Below are positions 1 through 9,910 of a stretch of DNA of 64,000 nucleotides, one piece after another. The stretch is from Daphnia pulex (taxonomy: Eukaryota; Arthropoda; Branchiopoda; Diplostraca; Daphniidae). The notes under the pieces are model-generated. The model saw nothing but the letters and a program-made list of their open reading frames with translations. It did not search any database and was not told the DNA's origin. Both the position numbers and the translations under genes were made by a program. The stretch is from the NCBI RefSeq assembly GCF_021134715.1, contig NC_060022.1, forward strand, positions 7,191,303 through 7,255,302. Reading direction: 5' to 3'. Position 1 is the stretch's first letter, and every line of letters begins with the position of its first letter.

Positions 1-630
1 GCGAATTCCTTTGGGCTCGGGTACTTATCTTTCCGTCTAATTTTCAAAGTTAATGCATAATCATTAAAAAAGTAAATTATTAATGCCCTTAACTCTTTGC
101 AGTTGAACATAAGCCAGCGACCAGTTGCGTTCATAATTAATCTAGTATGAATTGACGAAGGTGTCTTTTCTTTTTGGATTGCTTCCATTAACACGGCTCC
201 TTTTAATCCTCGAATTCCTTTCCGCATGCTTACAATTATGGTCTGCAATGGATAGTACTTGTCCTAGTTTACAGTAAACCCGATGACAAAAAAAGCATTT
301 AATGTAATACCTTAAATATTGACTATAAATAATAGCTAGCTTGTTAACTAGCTTTACTATTGAATTAGAAATTCATAGTTTTATCAATTTCTATAGAGGA
401 GAAACGGCCTTACGTTCATGTTTTCGTCCTGGTTAAGGTCTGGCATTTCTTCATCTTCATCTGAATCGTTTCTAATCGATTCTTCTTCTTCCACCTCATC
501 GTTTATCGACTCATGATTATCCTAATTCTCTAGATCTTCCATTCTGTTGTCAGACAGCAATCTTGATGACTATCCCCGACACTATCCATCAATTCTGCAT
601 CATCACCATTGTCTTGGTCTTCCATCTCAC
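1..630. other. left-edge intergenic DNA, no clear gene
   Basis: AT-rich sequence without a supported gene. On the minus strand, about 384-510 reads as a short acidic stretch rich in Glu and Asp that ends at a TGA. It could be the 3' part of the broken gene to its right, but it lies in a different frame and I see no clear intron joining them. Confidence 0.4.
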
Positions 631-633
631 CCA

Positions 634-740
634 CATCTTCAACCCTTTCTACTACTACACCATCTTCCTCACCCTCTGTACTACTACAACAACTTCTTCA
701 ACCCTTTCTGCTACTACACCAGCATCCTCACCCCTCTGTA
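634..740. repeat. two-copy tandem repeat of about 60 bp
   Basis: The block with TCTTCAACCCTTTCT, then CTACTACACCA, then CCTCTGTA occurs at 634-680 and 693-740. The copies differ by a few substitutions and one C in a homopolymer. It lies inside the possible minus-strand gene and explains its frame change. Confidence 0.7.
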
Positions 741-1099
741 TTTCACCAGCTCCGACACCCATCGTTATTACATCACTAGGCGCTTTAAAAAACAAGCGAG
801 TCCCATCAGAATGCAACTTAAACAATATTTTGTCAGACTTGACGACGGTTCCACGTAAGTTGACAATTTGGCATGGTCCGGATAAATTGAATTCTACCTG
901 TGCTTAAATAATGATAAAAACGCTAATTACTACTTTTACACAAATTTCGTAAGTAGTTTAATTAAATACTGTATCACATACCTTCAGAAATGACCTCTTC
1001 AAGGGTAGAAGCAACAACAAATGCCATATCCGTATTGCAGTTGGAATTAGGATTCCCGATACAAGGGTCCATCCACAGACTTAATTCAAAAACTGACAT
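655..1099 (-). pseudogene. possible small two-exon gene, probably frameshifted
   Basis: Not a recognised family. On the minus strand an ATG at 1099-1097 opens a 118-nt exon (1099-982) ending in GAAG|GTATGTG. A second exon begins at 902 after TTTAAG, and the phase-1 join continues an open frame to a TAG at 657-655, about 120 residues. The second exon starts hydrophilic, then becomes Glu/Val-rich where a roughly 60-bp unit is repeated in tandem (634-680 and 693-740). The left repeat copy has CCC where the right one has CCCC. That 1-base difference shifts the frame; the next frame stays open and acidic to about 540. This suggests a frameshifted or error-containing repeat. The splice sites support a real transcript, but length and homology are weak. 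Confidence 0.33.
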
Positions 1100-1638
1100 T
1101 GTATAAATCACTGAGTATAGACTTCAAAACGATAATAACTAGTAAAGCGCTTACACAAGACTCAGCATTTTCTGAGAGTGTCGAAATATTTCTCGCTCCC
1201 GGCGCCCTCTGCCCGTAATTTCGGTGCAATCGTAAGATTTTTTTTTAAGGAAGGAGGGGGCTAATAAGAGGCTAACAAACTAAATATACGCCAACCTTAG
1301 TATTCAGCATTCTTTTAGCAAGTCTGTTTTCGTTTCTGCACAAACGAAGATCGATATTTTCGCACTAAATCAAAAATAGTTTTCTTCAAGTTCACAATTT
1401 CAATTAAAATTTTTTTGTTCATCTATTACAAATTACGAGTGTTTCAAGTGAGTTTTCAGAAGCGAATATTTGGGAAAGAAAGAGGAAAGGTCCAATAGAC
1501 CTTGGAGTCGCGCCCTGGTTGGCAGCACCCATTTTTTAGTCCACTCTTTTTCTGATTTGTCTAGCTAACATTTGCCAGTTATTTGTGTGTGTGTGTTTAA
1601 CGTGATAGTGAATTTGTTGTGCATCGTTTCGAGTCTCT
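1100..1638. other. 5' flank of the non-LTR element
   Basis: No gene seen. The stretch contains homopolymer T runs and a GT run near 1586. The 5' end of the retrotransposon probably lies within about 1450-1640, because its ORF opens at 1639, but no target-site duplication was found. Confidence 0.4.
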
Positions 1639-4600
1639 TTGAGCGTCGTTCTTTGCTTGTGTCAGTGTCTTTGTCGTTGTTTTGTTTCGATGGGCAGTGT
1701 GGTGATGTCCGCCATTAAGTGTCTCTCACGCGATTTTCTGGTTGCCGCCGGCATGTCCTGCGGTAATGTTCGTCTTCCCTGGCCTGTCTACAGTTTCCTG
1801 AACGCTTGCGGTCTCTTTCGGCGCACGCATGCGCGCACGAGACGTGGTGGCCGTGGCGGTGGCGCTACTAGACTGATAGTGCGACAACGCTCTCTGCTAG
1901 GTCTTGTCAATGCGCGCTCTCTTCTGAACAAGTGTGAACTGATTTCTAATCACTTAATTGATGCCCGTCTTGATCTGCTGGCAGTGACTGAAACCTGGCT
2001 TAACAGCGACATTGGTGACTCTACTATAAAAGCGGCATGTCCGGATGGCTACACCGCTGTTCAGCTCCCTCGTCTGAATCGAAAGGGTGGTGGTCTGGCT
2101 CTGATCCATAAATCCTCTATTGAGGCTAAACGACTTCCTGTGACCATTCATGAGGCCTATGAGTGCATGGATCTGTTGCTTTGTTTTCGGTCGCAACGTG
2201 TTAGACTATTGATCATCTATAGACCGCCTTCCTCTCTACCTTCTCGTTTCTTTGATGAATTTTCTTTGACTATGGAAGCTGTCTGCTCTACTCGTGATAA
2301 GCTAGTCGTCGTTGGGGATTTCAACTTTCATGTTGATCTGGTGGAAAACTCGGTGGCACAGTCATTTCTCGGTCTCATGGAGGCGTTTGGTCTTACGCAG
2401 TGTGTTGCTTCTCCCACCCATATCAAGGGCCATACACTTGATCTGGTATTTACTCGGGATGTAGACAATTTTGTCTCACATACATGTGTTAGCTCCCTCA
2501 TAAGTGATCACTATGCTGTTCAATGTTGTCTGGCCGTGCGCACACCTAGGTGGCTTATCGGCCGTACGCTCTTTCGATCGTTTAAGTCAATTGATAGTGA
2601 TCTCTTTGTTGCGGACCTGATTGGTCTGGACTTGTTCACTGATCCGGCTACTACTATCGATGGTCTCATTGATCAGTATAACGTAGGTGTTAGTCAAGTG
2701 ATTGACAAGCACACCCCATTGAAAGAGAAACTGATGGTCCTTCGCCCCGCTAATCCCTGGATGAGCGATGATGTGCGAGTTCTGAGGAGAGAGCTTCGGA
2801 AAAGAGAACGAATATGGAGGATGAGGAGGCTACACGTCGACTTTCAGACCTACCGGGAGACACAGATGAAGTATTCTCGTCGACTTAAGGCAGCGAAGAA
2901 GTTATTCTACAGCAACAAAATTTTGGAGTGTGGCAGTTACGCTAGGGCTCTCTATCGTCTTGTCAACAACCTGATGGGTAAATCTGATGTGCCCACATTA
3001 CCGAAACAAAAGCTTCCTGATCGGAGTGTTGCGCAGGAGTTCAGTGTCTATTTCTCCACCAAGATAGCGGATATCCGCTCATCCCTTGACTCTTTGGCCA
3101 AATCTAGGAATTCTGACAGTGCCGTTGAAGAGGAGTCCTTCCTTTCGCTCTATGGCGAAAGTTGTTGTTTGGATAGGCTATTGCCGGTAACAGCTGAGTT
3201 TGTGATAAATCTCATTCTGTCTTCACCTGCAAAGTCCTGCTGCCTGGACCCACTTCCTACTCCTTTGCTAAAGAAGTTTGTAAGTACCTTGACCGCTCCA
3301 ATAACGAGAATTGTAAACTCTTCGCTGTCATCTGGTCGGTTTCCTGATTCGCTGAAGCATGCTGTCATCACGCCTCTTCTTAAGAAACCGTCACTGGATC
3401 CCTAAGATATGGCCAGCTACCGCCCGGTGTCTGGCCTTTCATTCCTCTCGAAGCTTATTGAACGTGTAGTTCTTTTTCGCCTCTCATCGCATGTCGCTGA
3501 ATTCAATCTGCTGTCTCCTAGTCAATCTGCGTATCGGATGAACTACTCGACTGAGACTTCCCTGCTTTCCATCCAGAACGACCTACTCGTCGCTGCGGAT
3601 GCTGGTTTGGGTAGTGCGCTCCTCCTCTTGGATCTCAGCGCCGCATTCGACACGGTTGACCACCGTATTCTGATTGAGAGGATGGCTACAGCTTTCGGTG
3701 TCTCTGGATCTGCCTTAAACTGGTTCCGGTCCTACCTCTTTGGCAGAACCCAATCGGTGAAGGCGCTTGGAGTTACATCATTCCCGGTACCTCTTCCGTT
3801 TGGCGTTCCGCAAGGATCTGTTCTGGGTCCATGTCTTTTTAACATCTACACCAGTCCGGTTCCCGCCATTGCTGCTGTCCACGGGGTTAAACTCAAGCAG
3901 TTTTCTGACGACACCCAAGGGTACGTCCACTTCCACCTTGATTCTCATCATCAGACTATGGCTCTTGGATCTCTCTCCGCCTGTTCTGCGGATATCGAGG
4001 ACTGGTTTACCGCCAATCGGGTGAAGCTTAACTTCGGAAAGAGTCTGCTACTTTATACCATTCCACCACGTAAAGCCTCGGCCATTGTACTCTCTCCACT
4101 TGTTGTTGGTGACTCTGTTCTTCCCCCTTCTAATCAAGCTCGCAATTTGGGTGTAACTTTTGATAGTGAACTCACAATGGTCCCTCATGTAAATGGCATT
4201 TGTAAATGTGCTTTCTTCCATCTCACCCTTATTGGTCGGATAAGGAAGTACCTTGATACAAAATCGGCCAAGTCCTTAGTTCATGCTCTTGTGCTTAGTA
4301 GACTTGATTATGCAAATTCTCTTTTGTTTGGCCTCCCGAAAACTCTGATGGTGAAACTGCAGCGCGTTCAGAACGCTGCTGCTAGGCTAGTTGTCGGTGC
4401 GGGTAGATATGATCGAGTTTCTGATCATATCAAGAACCTTCATTGGCTGCCGGTCGAGCAGCGGGTTGTTTTCAAGACGGCGGTTTTGACGTTTCGTTGC
4501 CTGAATGATTCTGCCCCAGTTTATCTGTCTGATTTGGTCAAATTGTACAAGCCCACACGTGATCTTAGGTCTGATAATTCCCGTACCATTGTATCCCCAC

Positions 4601-4794
4601 TTTTTCGACTTGCGAAGTATGGGGGGAGGTCCTTTACATGTGCTGCCCCGTCCATTTGGAATGCGCTCCCTCTTTCAGTGAGATCTGAGACTAACCAGCG
4701 ACTATTCAAGTCTCGTCTAAAGACTTATTTTCTCTGGCTTTTCCCCGCTGATAAATTTGTTAAATTGTGTGTCTATACTTATGAGCGTCATTAG
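1639..4794 (+). pseudogene. endonuclease-reverse transcriptase ORF with one nonsense codon
   Basis: A single frame runs from 1639 to a TAG at 4792-4794, about 1,050 codons, broken only by a TAA at 3403-3405. The endonuclease occupies roughly codons 80-310: LGLVNARSLLNK, VTETWL with the catalytic Glu, GDFNFHVD, and SDHYAVQ near its end. Reverse transcriptase follows: SYRPVSGLSFLSKL, LLLDLSAAFDTVDH, GVPQGSVLGP, and the catalytic box as FSDD rather than the commoner YADD or FADD. The C-terminal block holds LHWLPVEQR and APSIWNALP, typical of L2/CR1-type elements. The stop sits just before SYRPVS, where relatives usually have an acidic residue, so one base change explains it. The rest is intact, which suggests recent activity. 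Confidence 0.88.
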
Positions 4795-4852
4795 ATCTTT
4801 TTTTATGGATAGTGCGCTATATAAATATTACAATACAATACAATACAATACA
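1639..4852 (+). mobile_element. L2/CR1-like non-LTR retrotransposon
   Basis: A LINE element with an apurinic endonuclease domain followed by reverse transcriptase, ending in a short microsatellite rather than a poly(A) tail. The 3' end reads ATAAATATTACAATACAATAC and so on, a repeat of the pentamer ATACA (about 4822-4852). Short 3' repeats of this kind are typical of the L2 and CR1 clades. No separate ORF1 was seen upstream, so the copy may be 5'-truncated, or ORF1 may be absent in this family. The 3' end is duplicated immediately downstream (5280-5974). Confidence 0.88.
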
Positions 4853-5279
4853 AGGATATTGAACATTGACAGAAAAATCCCGTTTTAAGACCAAAAAGTC
4901 TGTGAAGAAAAGTGTGAATTGTGAATAAGTCCGACTAAACAATAGGCCATGAATTTGTCATTTAAGACAGTTTTCAACTGGCTTACGACTATCCCTTCGC
5001 GGCGAGCTGATAAGCTTGCTTTTCTATCTTAAAAGAAAAAGCTTTTGTGGGAGGAGCCTGTGTCTGTCACGGATAATGTCACGCATAATGTGTCAACATT
5101 TTGGGGGAGGAGCTTATTCATTGTCGCAAGGGGGAGGAGCTTATCCCTGTCACAACGCTGTGATTGGTCAGTCGAGGCGCTACCCAAACATGCCCAAACT
5201 TGCCAATCACCACCAGATGTCTATAGCATTGCCGTAATTACGAAATCTTCAAGTAAGGTAGTGACTGGGCAGATTTCCC
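4585..5279. repeat. 695-bp tandem duplication, copy 1
   Basis: This block begins in the last 70 codons of the reverse-transcriptase ORF and runs about 430 bp past the ATACA repeat. The same sequence restarts at 5280 with a constant offset of 695 bases. By eye I see about three substitutions between copies (near 4602, 4943 and 5103), so it is very recent. Confidence 0.93.
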
Positions 5280-5974
5280 ACCATTGTATCCCCACCTTTT
5301 CGACTTGCGAAGTATGGGGGGAGGTCCTTTACATGTGCTGCCCCGTCCATTTGGAATGCGCTCCCTCTTTCAGTGAGATCTGAGACTAACCAGCGACTAT
5401 TCAAGTCTCGTCTAAAGACTTATTTTCTCTGGCTTTTCCCCGCTGATAAATTTGTTAAATTGTGTGTCTATACTTATGAGCGTCATTAGATCTTTTTTTA
5501 TGGATAGTGCGCTATATAAATATTACAATACAATACAATACAATACAAGGATATTGAACATTGACAGAAAAATCCCGTTTTAAGACCAAAAAGTCTGTGA
5601 AGAAAAGTGTGAATTGTGAATAAGTCCGACTAAACAATAGGCCCTGAATTTGTCATTTAAGACAGTTTTCAACTGGCTTACGACTATCCCTTCGCGGCGA
5701 GCTGATAAGCTTGCTTTTCTATCTTAAAAGAAAAAGCTTTTGTGGGAGGAGCCTGTGTCTGTCACGGATAATGTCACGCATAATGTGTCAACATTTTGTG
5801 GGAGGAGCTTATTCATTGTCGCAAGGGGGAGGAGCTTATCCCTGTCACAACGCTGTGATTGGTCAGTCGAGGCGCTACCCAAACATGCCCAAACTTGCCA
5901 ATCACCACCAGATGTCTATAGCATTGCCGTAATTACGAAATCTTCAAGTAAGGTAGTGACTGGGCAGATTTCCC
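5280..5974. repeat. 695-bp tandem duplication, copy 2
   Basis: Second copy of 4585-5279, carrying an orphan piece of the retrotransposon 3' coding end, its TAG and its ATACA microsatellite (5517-5547). It is not a gene. Matching small ORFs in both copies are shadows of this duplication. Confidence 0.93.
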
Positions 5975-6507
5975 ACGAAAAAATCTATTCTGGGCAGATG
6001 ATTAAGCTACAGAAAAGCGAATAGCAAAAGAGTCCAACTTTACGCAAGACAAAAGTTCCCCGGATTTGACCGGGGCTCAGGTTACTCGTCCATATATAAT
6101 AAAAGAACTAGCTTTTGGGGGAGGGGCTTATTCATGTCACGGATAATGTCACGCATAATGTGTCAACATATTGGGGGAGGAGTTTATTCATGTCAAAAGG
6201 GGGAGGAGCTTATCATGCCCAAACATGCTAAAACAAATCACCACCAGATGTCGTCGCCGTGATGACGCAATCTTTTTATGTCCCAACCATGACGCAACAA
6301 CCAGCATCACCACCAGATGTCTATAGCATTGCCGTAATTACGAAATCTTCAAGTAAGGTAGTCACTGGGCAGATTTCCCACGATAAAATCTATTACGGGC
6401 AGATGATTAAGCTACAGAAAAGCGAATAGCAAAACAGTCCGACTTTACGCTAGACCAAAGTTCCCCGGATTTAACCGGGGCTCAGTTTCTAGTTACTACA
6501 TAACTAG
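5733..6507. repeat. repeat cluster with GGAGGAGCTTAT motifs and a Helitron-like end
   Basis: Two related units of about 370 bp lie in tandem (about 5733-6080 and 6107-6485), and part of the unit is also in the first 695-bp copy. Each holds repeated GGGAGGAGCTTAT blocks and the text CACGGATAATGTCACGCATA. Each ends with a GC-rich hairpin: CCCCGG-ATTTGA-CCGGGG at 6058-6075 and CCCCGG-ATTTAA-CCGGGG at 6463-6480. After the second hairpin come eight bases and then CTAG followed by T, the layout of a Helitron 3' terminus. No 5' TC end was identified and there is no coding sequence. Confidence 0.55.
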
Positions 6508-6684
6508 AAAAAGAGTGGCCACTCTCTTATCTCTACACGGTACCCATTTTTGCAGCCTAACTATCTTTTACCTTCTAGCGTATTTAACAAAAGGTTAGGA
6601 TTCTTGGTTGCTAGATGGCATTGGAGTTTCCCTTTCACCCCTTCTTCTGAAATTAATCTTTTTTTTTAATATCTTCTCAATGGA

Positions 6685-6957
6685 CTAGGTAAACGTCCAA
6701 AGTTGCCAGTTCGAAAAAAAATGTTGTGCACAAACCGGGCAAAAAGCGGGTATGACGGAATGTGTAGATTTCACCGGATTTCACCGGTTTCATTATTAGT
6801 TATACTTTTCCACTAGATTTATCTTCAGTTTCTCTTATCTTTTTTAAAATGATGTCCCTTAGTTATCAGGTGATACTTAAATTATGTAGCTATGCCCCGG
6901 TGGCCCGGTTGGTGCACAATTTTTTTTCCGAACTGGCAACTTCGGTCGTTTACCTAG
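6685..6957. mobile_element. MITE-like element with about 60-bp terminal inverted repeats
   Basis: The left end (CTAGGTAAACGTCCAAAGTT onward) is matched in inverted orientation by the right end (AACTTCGGTCGTTTACCTAG). The match extends inward through the poly(A) block and GTGCAC to the ACCGGGC motif, about 60 bp per arm with a few mismatches. The roughly 150-bp interior has no ORF. If the element starts at GGTAAACG it is flanked by TA on both sides, which would fit a Tc1/mariner-type target duplication. The superfamily is not secure. Confidence 0.75.
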
Positions 6958-9000
6958 TAATACATTTCACTTAAGACGATTTAGTTTCAGTTTTATGCAG
7001 TTTTAATTTCTGTTTAATTATATATCTTATAGTTTTTCCGTTAAAGATCTCACCCCGACAGCAATAAGTGCCCTGTCCTTATTATGTTAAATCAACCATG
7101 CTTCGTCATACACGAGCTTGCAGTTTACAATTTTCCTGATTTTATAAAATTCATTTTAACTATTTCCATATCAACTTTATAAAAATTAGATAAAGTCTAC
7201 TGTTAACATGATTATATCAAACGACACTTCGACACTAAAAAATCAAAAATGGCTTGACGTTTGAATAATCTCAATTGACTTACTTTGACGTCATGACGTG
7301 AGAAATTCTGTGACGTGTTACATTGTTGTGTTTTACTCGTTTTACTTTATTTCTTTAGACTGACTTCCTGTTTACTGATAATAGTGAATCTTACATTTGA
7401 AAGTTTAGCGAACTCTGGGCTTACAAAAATACCTGTGCGCACTTTCGCGTTTGCTAATGTTTCATTGAAAAGTCTTACCATTTTCTTTGTGGAATATTTT
7501 TTATATACAATTAAATTTTATCTGTTTGAGGATCACCTGCTTAGAGATCGTTATATTACGTGCGAACATACGTTCACCTAATGCCCAGTCCTTTCAAAGT
7601 GTACATCACCTACAACATTTTTTTATTATTAGGATTACACGCTTGTTCATGTATATTTGGATGCATCTATATACCAGAAGTCCAGTAAAAATATTTATAC
7701 TGCATAGTCAGCCACACACATCATGTTTAGAGACATACATAGATTGCGAAACATTTCTCCATTAGTCAACTCTTCTTTTTCTTCATCTCGTTTCCCATCT
7801 CTTATTCTTTTCCTCGTCTACCCTAGCTGTTTTTCTAACCCTCTATTTTCCTCCCTCCGGGATCCCCCGTGTCTTTTGCTGTATCACATACTCTGTATGC
7901 TCCGGTTGTGCTCGGTGGTTCCAGATCGATGAAGCCCTATTTCTTTTGTCTTGTGTCCCCTGCTTATTCCCTATATATATACATATATAAATATACTTAT
8001 TTCACGTAGCCTACAGTGCTGTACTACGAGAACGCCTAGTTATGATGTCCCACTTGAAAAGGGACATTGGAGCTGTGACGTTCTCTCAGAAGGATTCCTA
8101 CTTTTCTAGGAATTAGTCCCTGGCATTTTTATGAAATGGTTCGTTTTGTTATCGTACACCGTACACGACTAATCAGGATCATTGTCATTATATCAAATCA
8201 GGGTGTTCCACGTCAATTTATAGAAAGAAGTCACACCGAATTTTTTTTCTCTTAATCTAAAAAGACAACAGACAAAACGAGTTGTTTGTGGAAAAAATAT
8301 TTTGGTTAGTCTATTAGCTACGTTTTAATTATTCAGAATTATGATATTGCCTGAAAAATGTTCTATTGCATAATGCACGTATTTATTGTACAGTTGAATC
8401 GGCATAGTTACGTACTTACGTAAGTGCATCAGTTAACGCAACAAGTCTTTATTTATTAGAAACTGTTCATTGCTGTATAGTAAATTTTATAGAGGGATTC
8501 ACGAGCATTAGTCATAATTCTATAAAACTGATAGCGGAGTTTCTTTAATAATCATAGCTGTTACAATTTTTTTAATCGTAGATGTGCGCATGTGCGGTAT
8601 CATGAGGTAAAATGTATGATTTTATGAAATTTCCAGAATATCTCAGAGTAATAAATTATTTCACGTTGCGAATAGGCCTATAGATATAGAGTGATTGTTA
8701 TATATACGTATCATATATGCACGTATTGTATGGGAATTATTGCATAAATTCCATTCATTATAGCATACTTTTCTACCTTCGGCTATTTTGTGGTCACGGA
8801 ATGACAAGCTTTAAGAAAATCGATCTGTGAAAAGTTATTAGATTTTCCCTATATACCCTAAATAGCTAAGTAACAAAAAACTAATTGCAATAACTTGCGA
8901 ATTAAAAAAAAAAAAAAAAATGAGACGGCGTTGCTGGTTGACGCATTTGAATGCAAACGCTTCTCCGTTGTGTCTGCAAGTGCACTTGTTGTAGCCTACG
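6958..9000. other. intergenic AT-rich DNA
   Basis: No convincing gene. Short open stretches near 7315-7930 have no recognisable protein features. Contents include alternating TA runs (7971-7995, 8699-8721), TGACGTCATGACGTGA at 7284-7299 that contains a CRE-like palindrome, and a 17-base A run at 8904. Confidence 0.4.
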
Positions 9001-9099
9001 GTCCAGGACTGAAAAAACAGGATGAGGATAAAGAGAGGGCGAAAGAAGAGGAGGGCTTTATAGACGGAGGTTGAGGGGCGTAGGGGAGGGAGATGCTGC

Positions 9100-9910
9100 C
9101 GCTGCCGTTAAGGCCGACTATACTCTCTCTCTAGCTGACTCTGTTGCTGGCTCGCCCTGTTGCTGGTAGTGATGCTGACGCTGTGCTGGCGCTGTTGCTG
9201 TTGCTGTTGGTGCTGCGTGATGAGGGCGCGCGCCAGCACCCAATGAAGAGAGAAACTGAAATAACGAGCGACACATGAGACGAAGAGGAAAGAAAGAGAG
9301 CTTAGAGACATCAGCAGAGACCAGTGACTAATAATACTGTGTTGGGAGGCGGTTTTCCGATAGCATGGGAGGAGTTTGCAGGTTGTGTCGCTGGTGAACT
9401 ACGTGAACGATGGGCCGAGGCCAAACAACGGCTTCAAAGTTTCTTAGGAGAAATGCGCCGCCGCCATCATCACCGCGCCCTCCCGTTCGCCCACCCGCCT
9501 GTCCGCTAGTTCACTCACTCGTTCAATCGACAACTATACGAGTTCTTATCCTGGACTGTCAGGCAAACTTCAGTCAGTAGCTGCCGCACAACCGATCTGG
9601 ACTGTGCTTTCTGTCCTCAATCTTCTTTGACCCTTCTTTCTTTTACCTTCGACTCTTTTTTTGTGTGCAATATTCGTTCTATTCGTCTCCACTTCTTCTT
9701 TTTGCACTACAGCATTGCATTTCAACATTACCCGTCTGATCTACATCCTAACGCCTCCGTAAGTCTTATTCTGAATTAACTGCTTTGAAGTTCTTTGTTC
9801 ATTTAACCTTTCCACAAGCAACAGCTTCCCATCTTCGATCACCACCTGCTAGTAGCGGTATGGTGAACTTTAAAAATCGTTAGGAGAACTTCATCAACTC
9901 ATCGGTAAGT
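9100..9910 (+). promoter_or_regulatory. possible promoter and non-coding first exon
   Basis: A GC-richer island inside AT-rich DNA. It holds CTG/GCTGTT triplet runs (9127-9216), then a TTCAGTCAGT arthropod initiator-like motif at 9567-9576, then a pyrimidine-rich leader ending in a strong donor, TCATCG|GTAAGT, near 9902-9908. This fits a 5' untranslated exon on the plus strand, but I could not find the matching downstream coding exon in the following 20 kb. Confidence 0.3.

Noticed and set aside
5016..5383. Small frames repeated at 5711-6024
   Set aside because: Same sequence duplicated by the 695-bp tandem repeat; no start context or domains.
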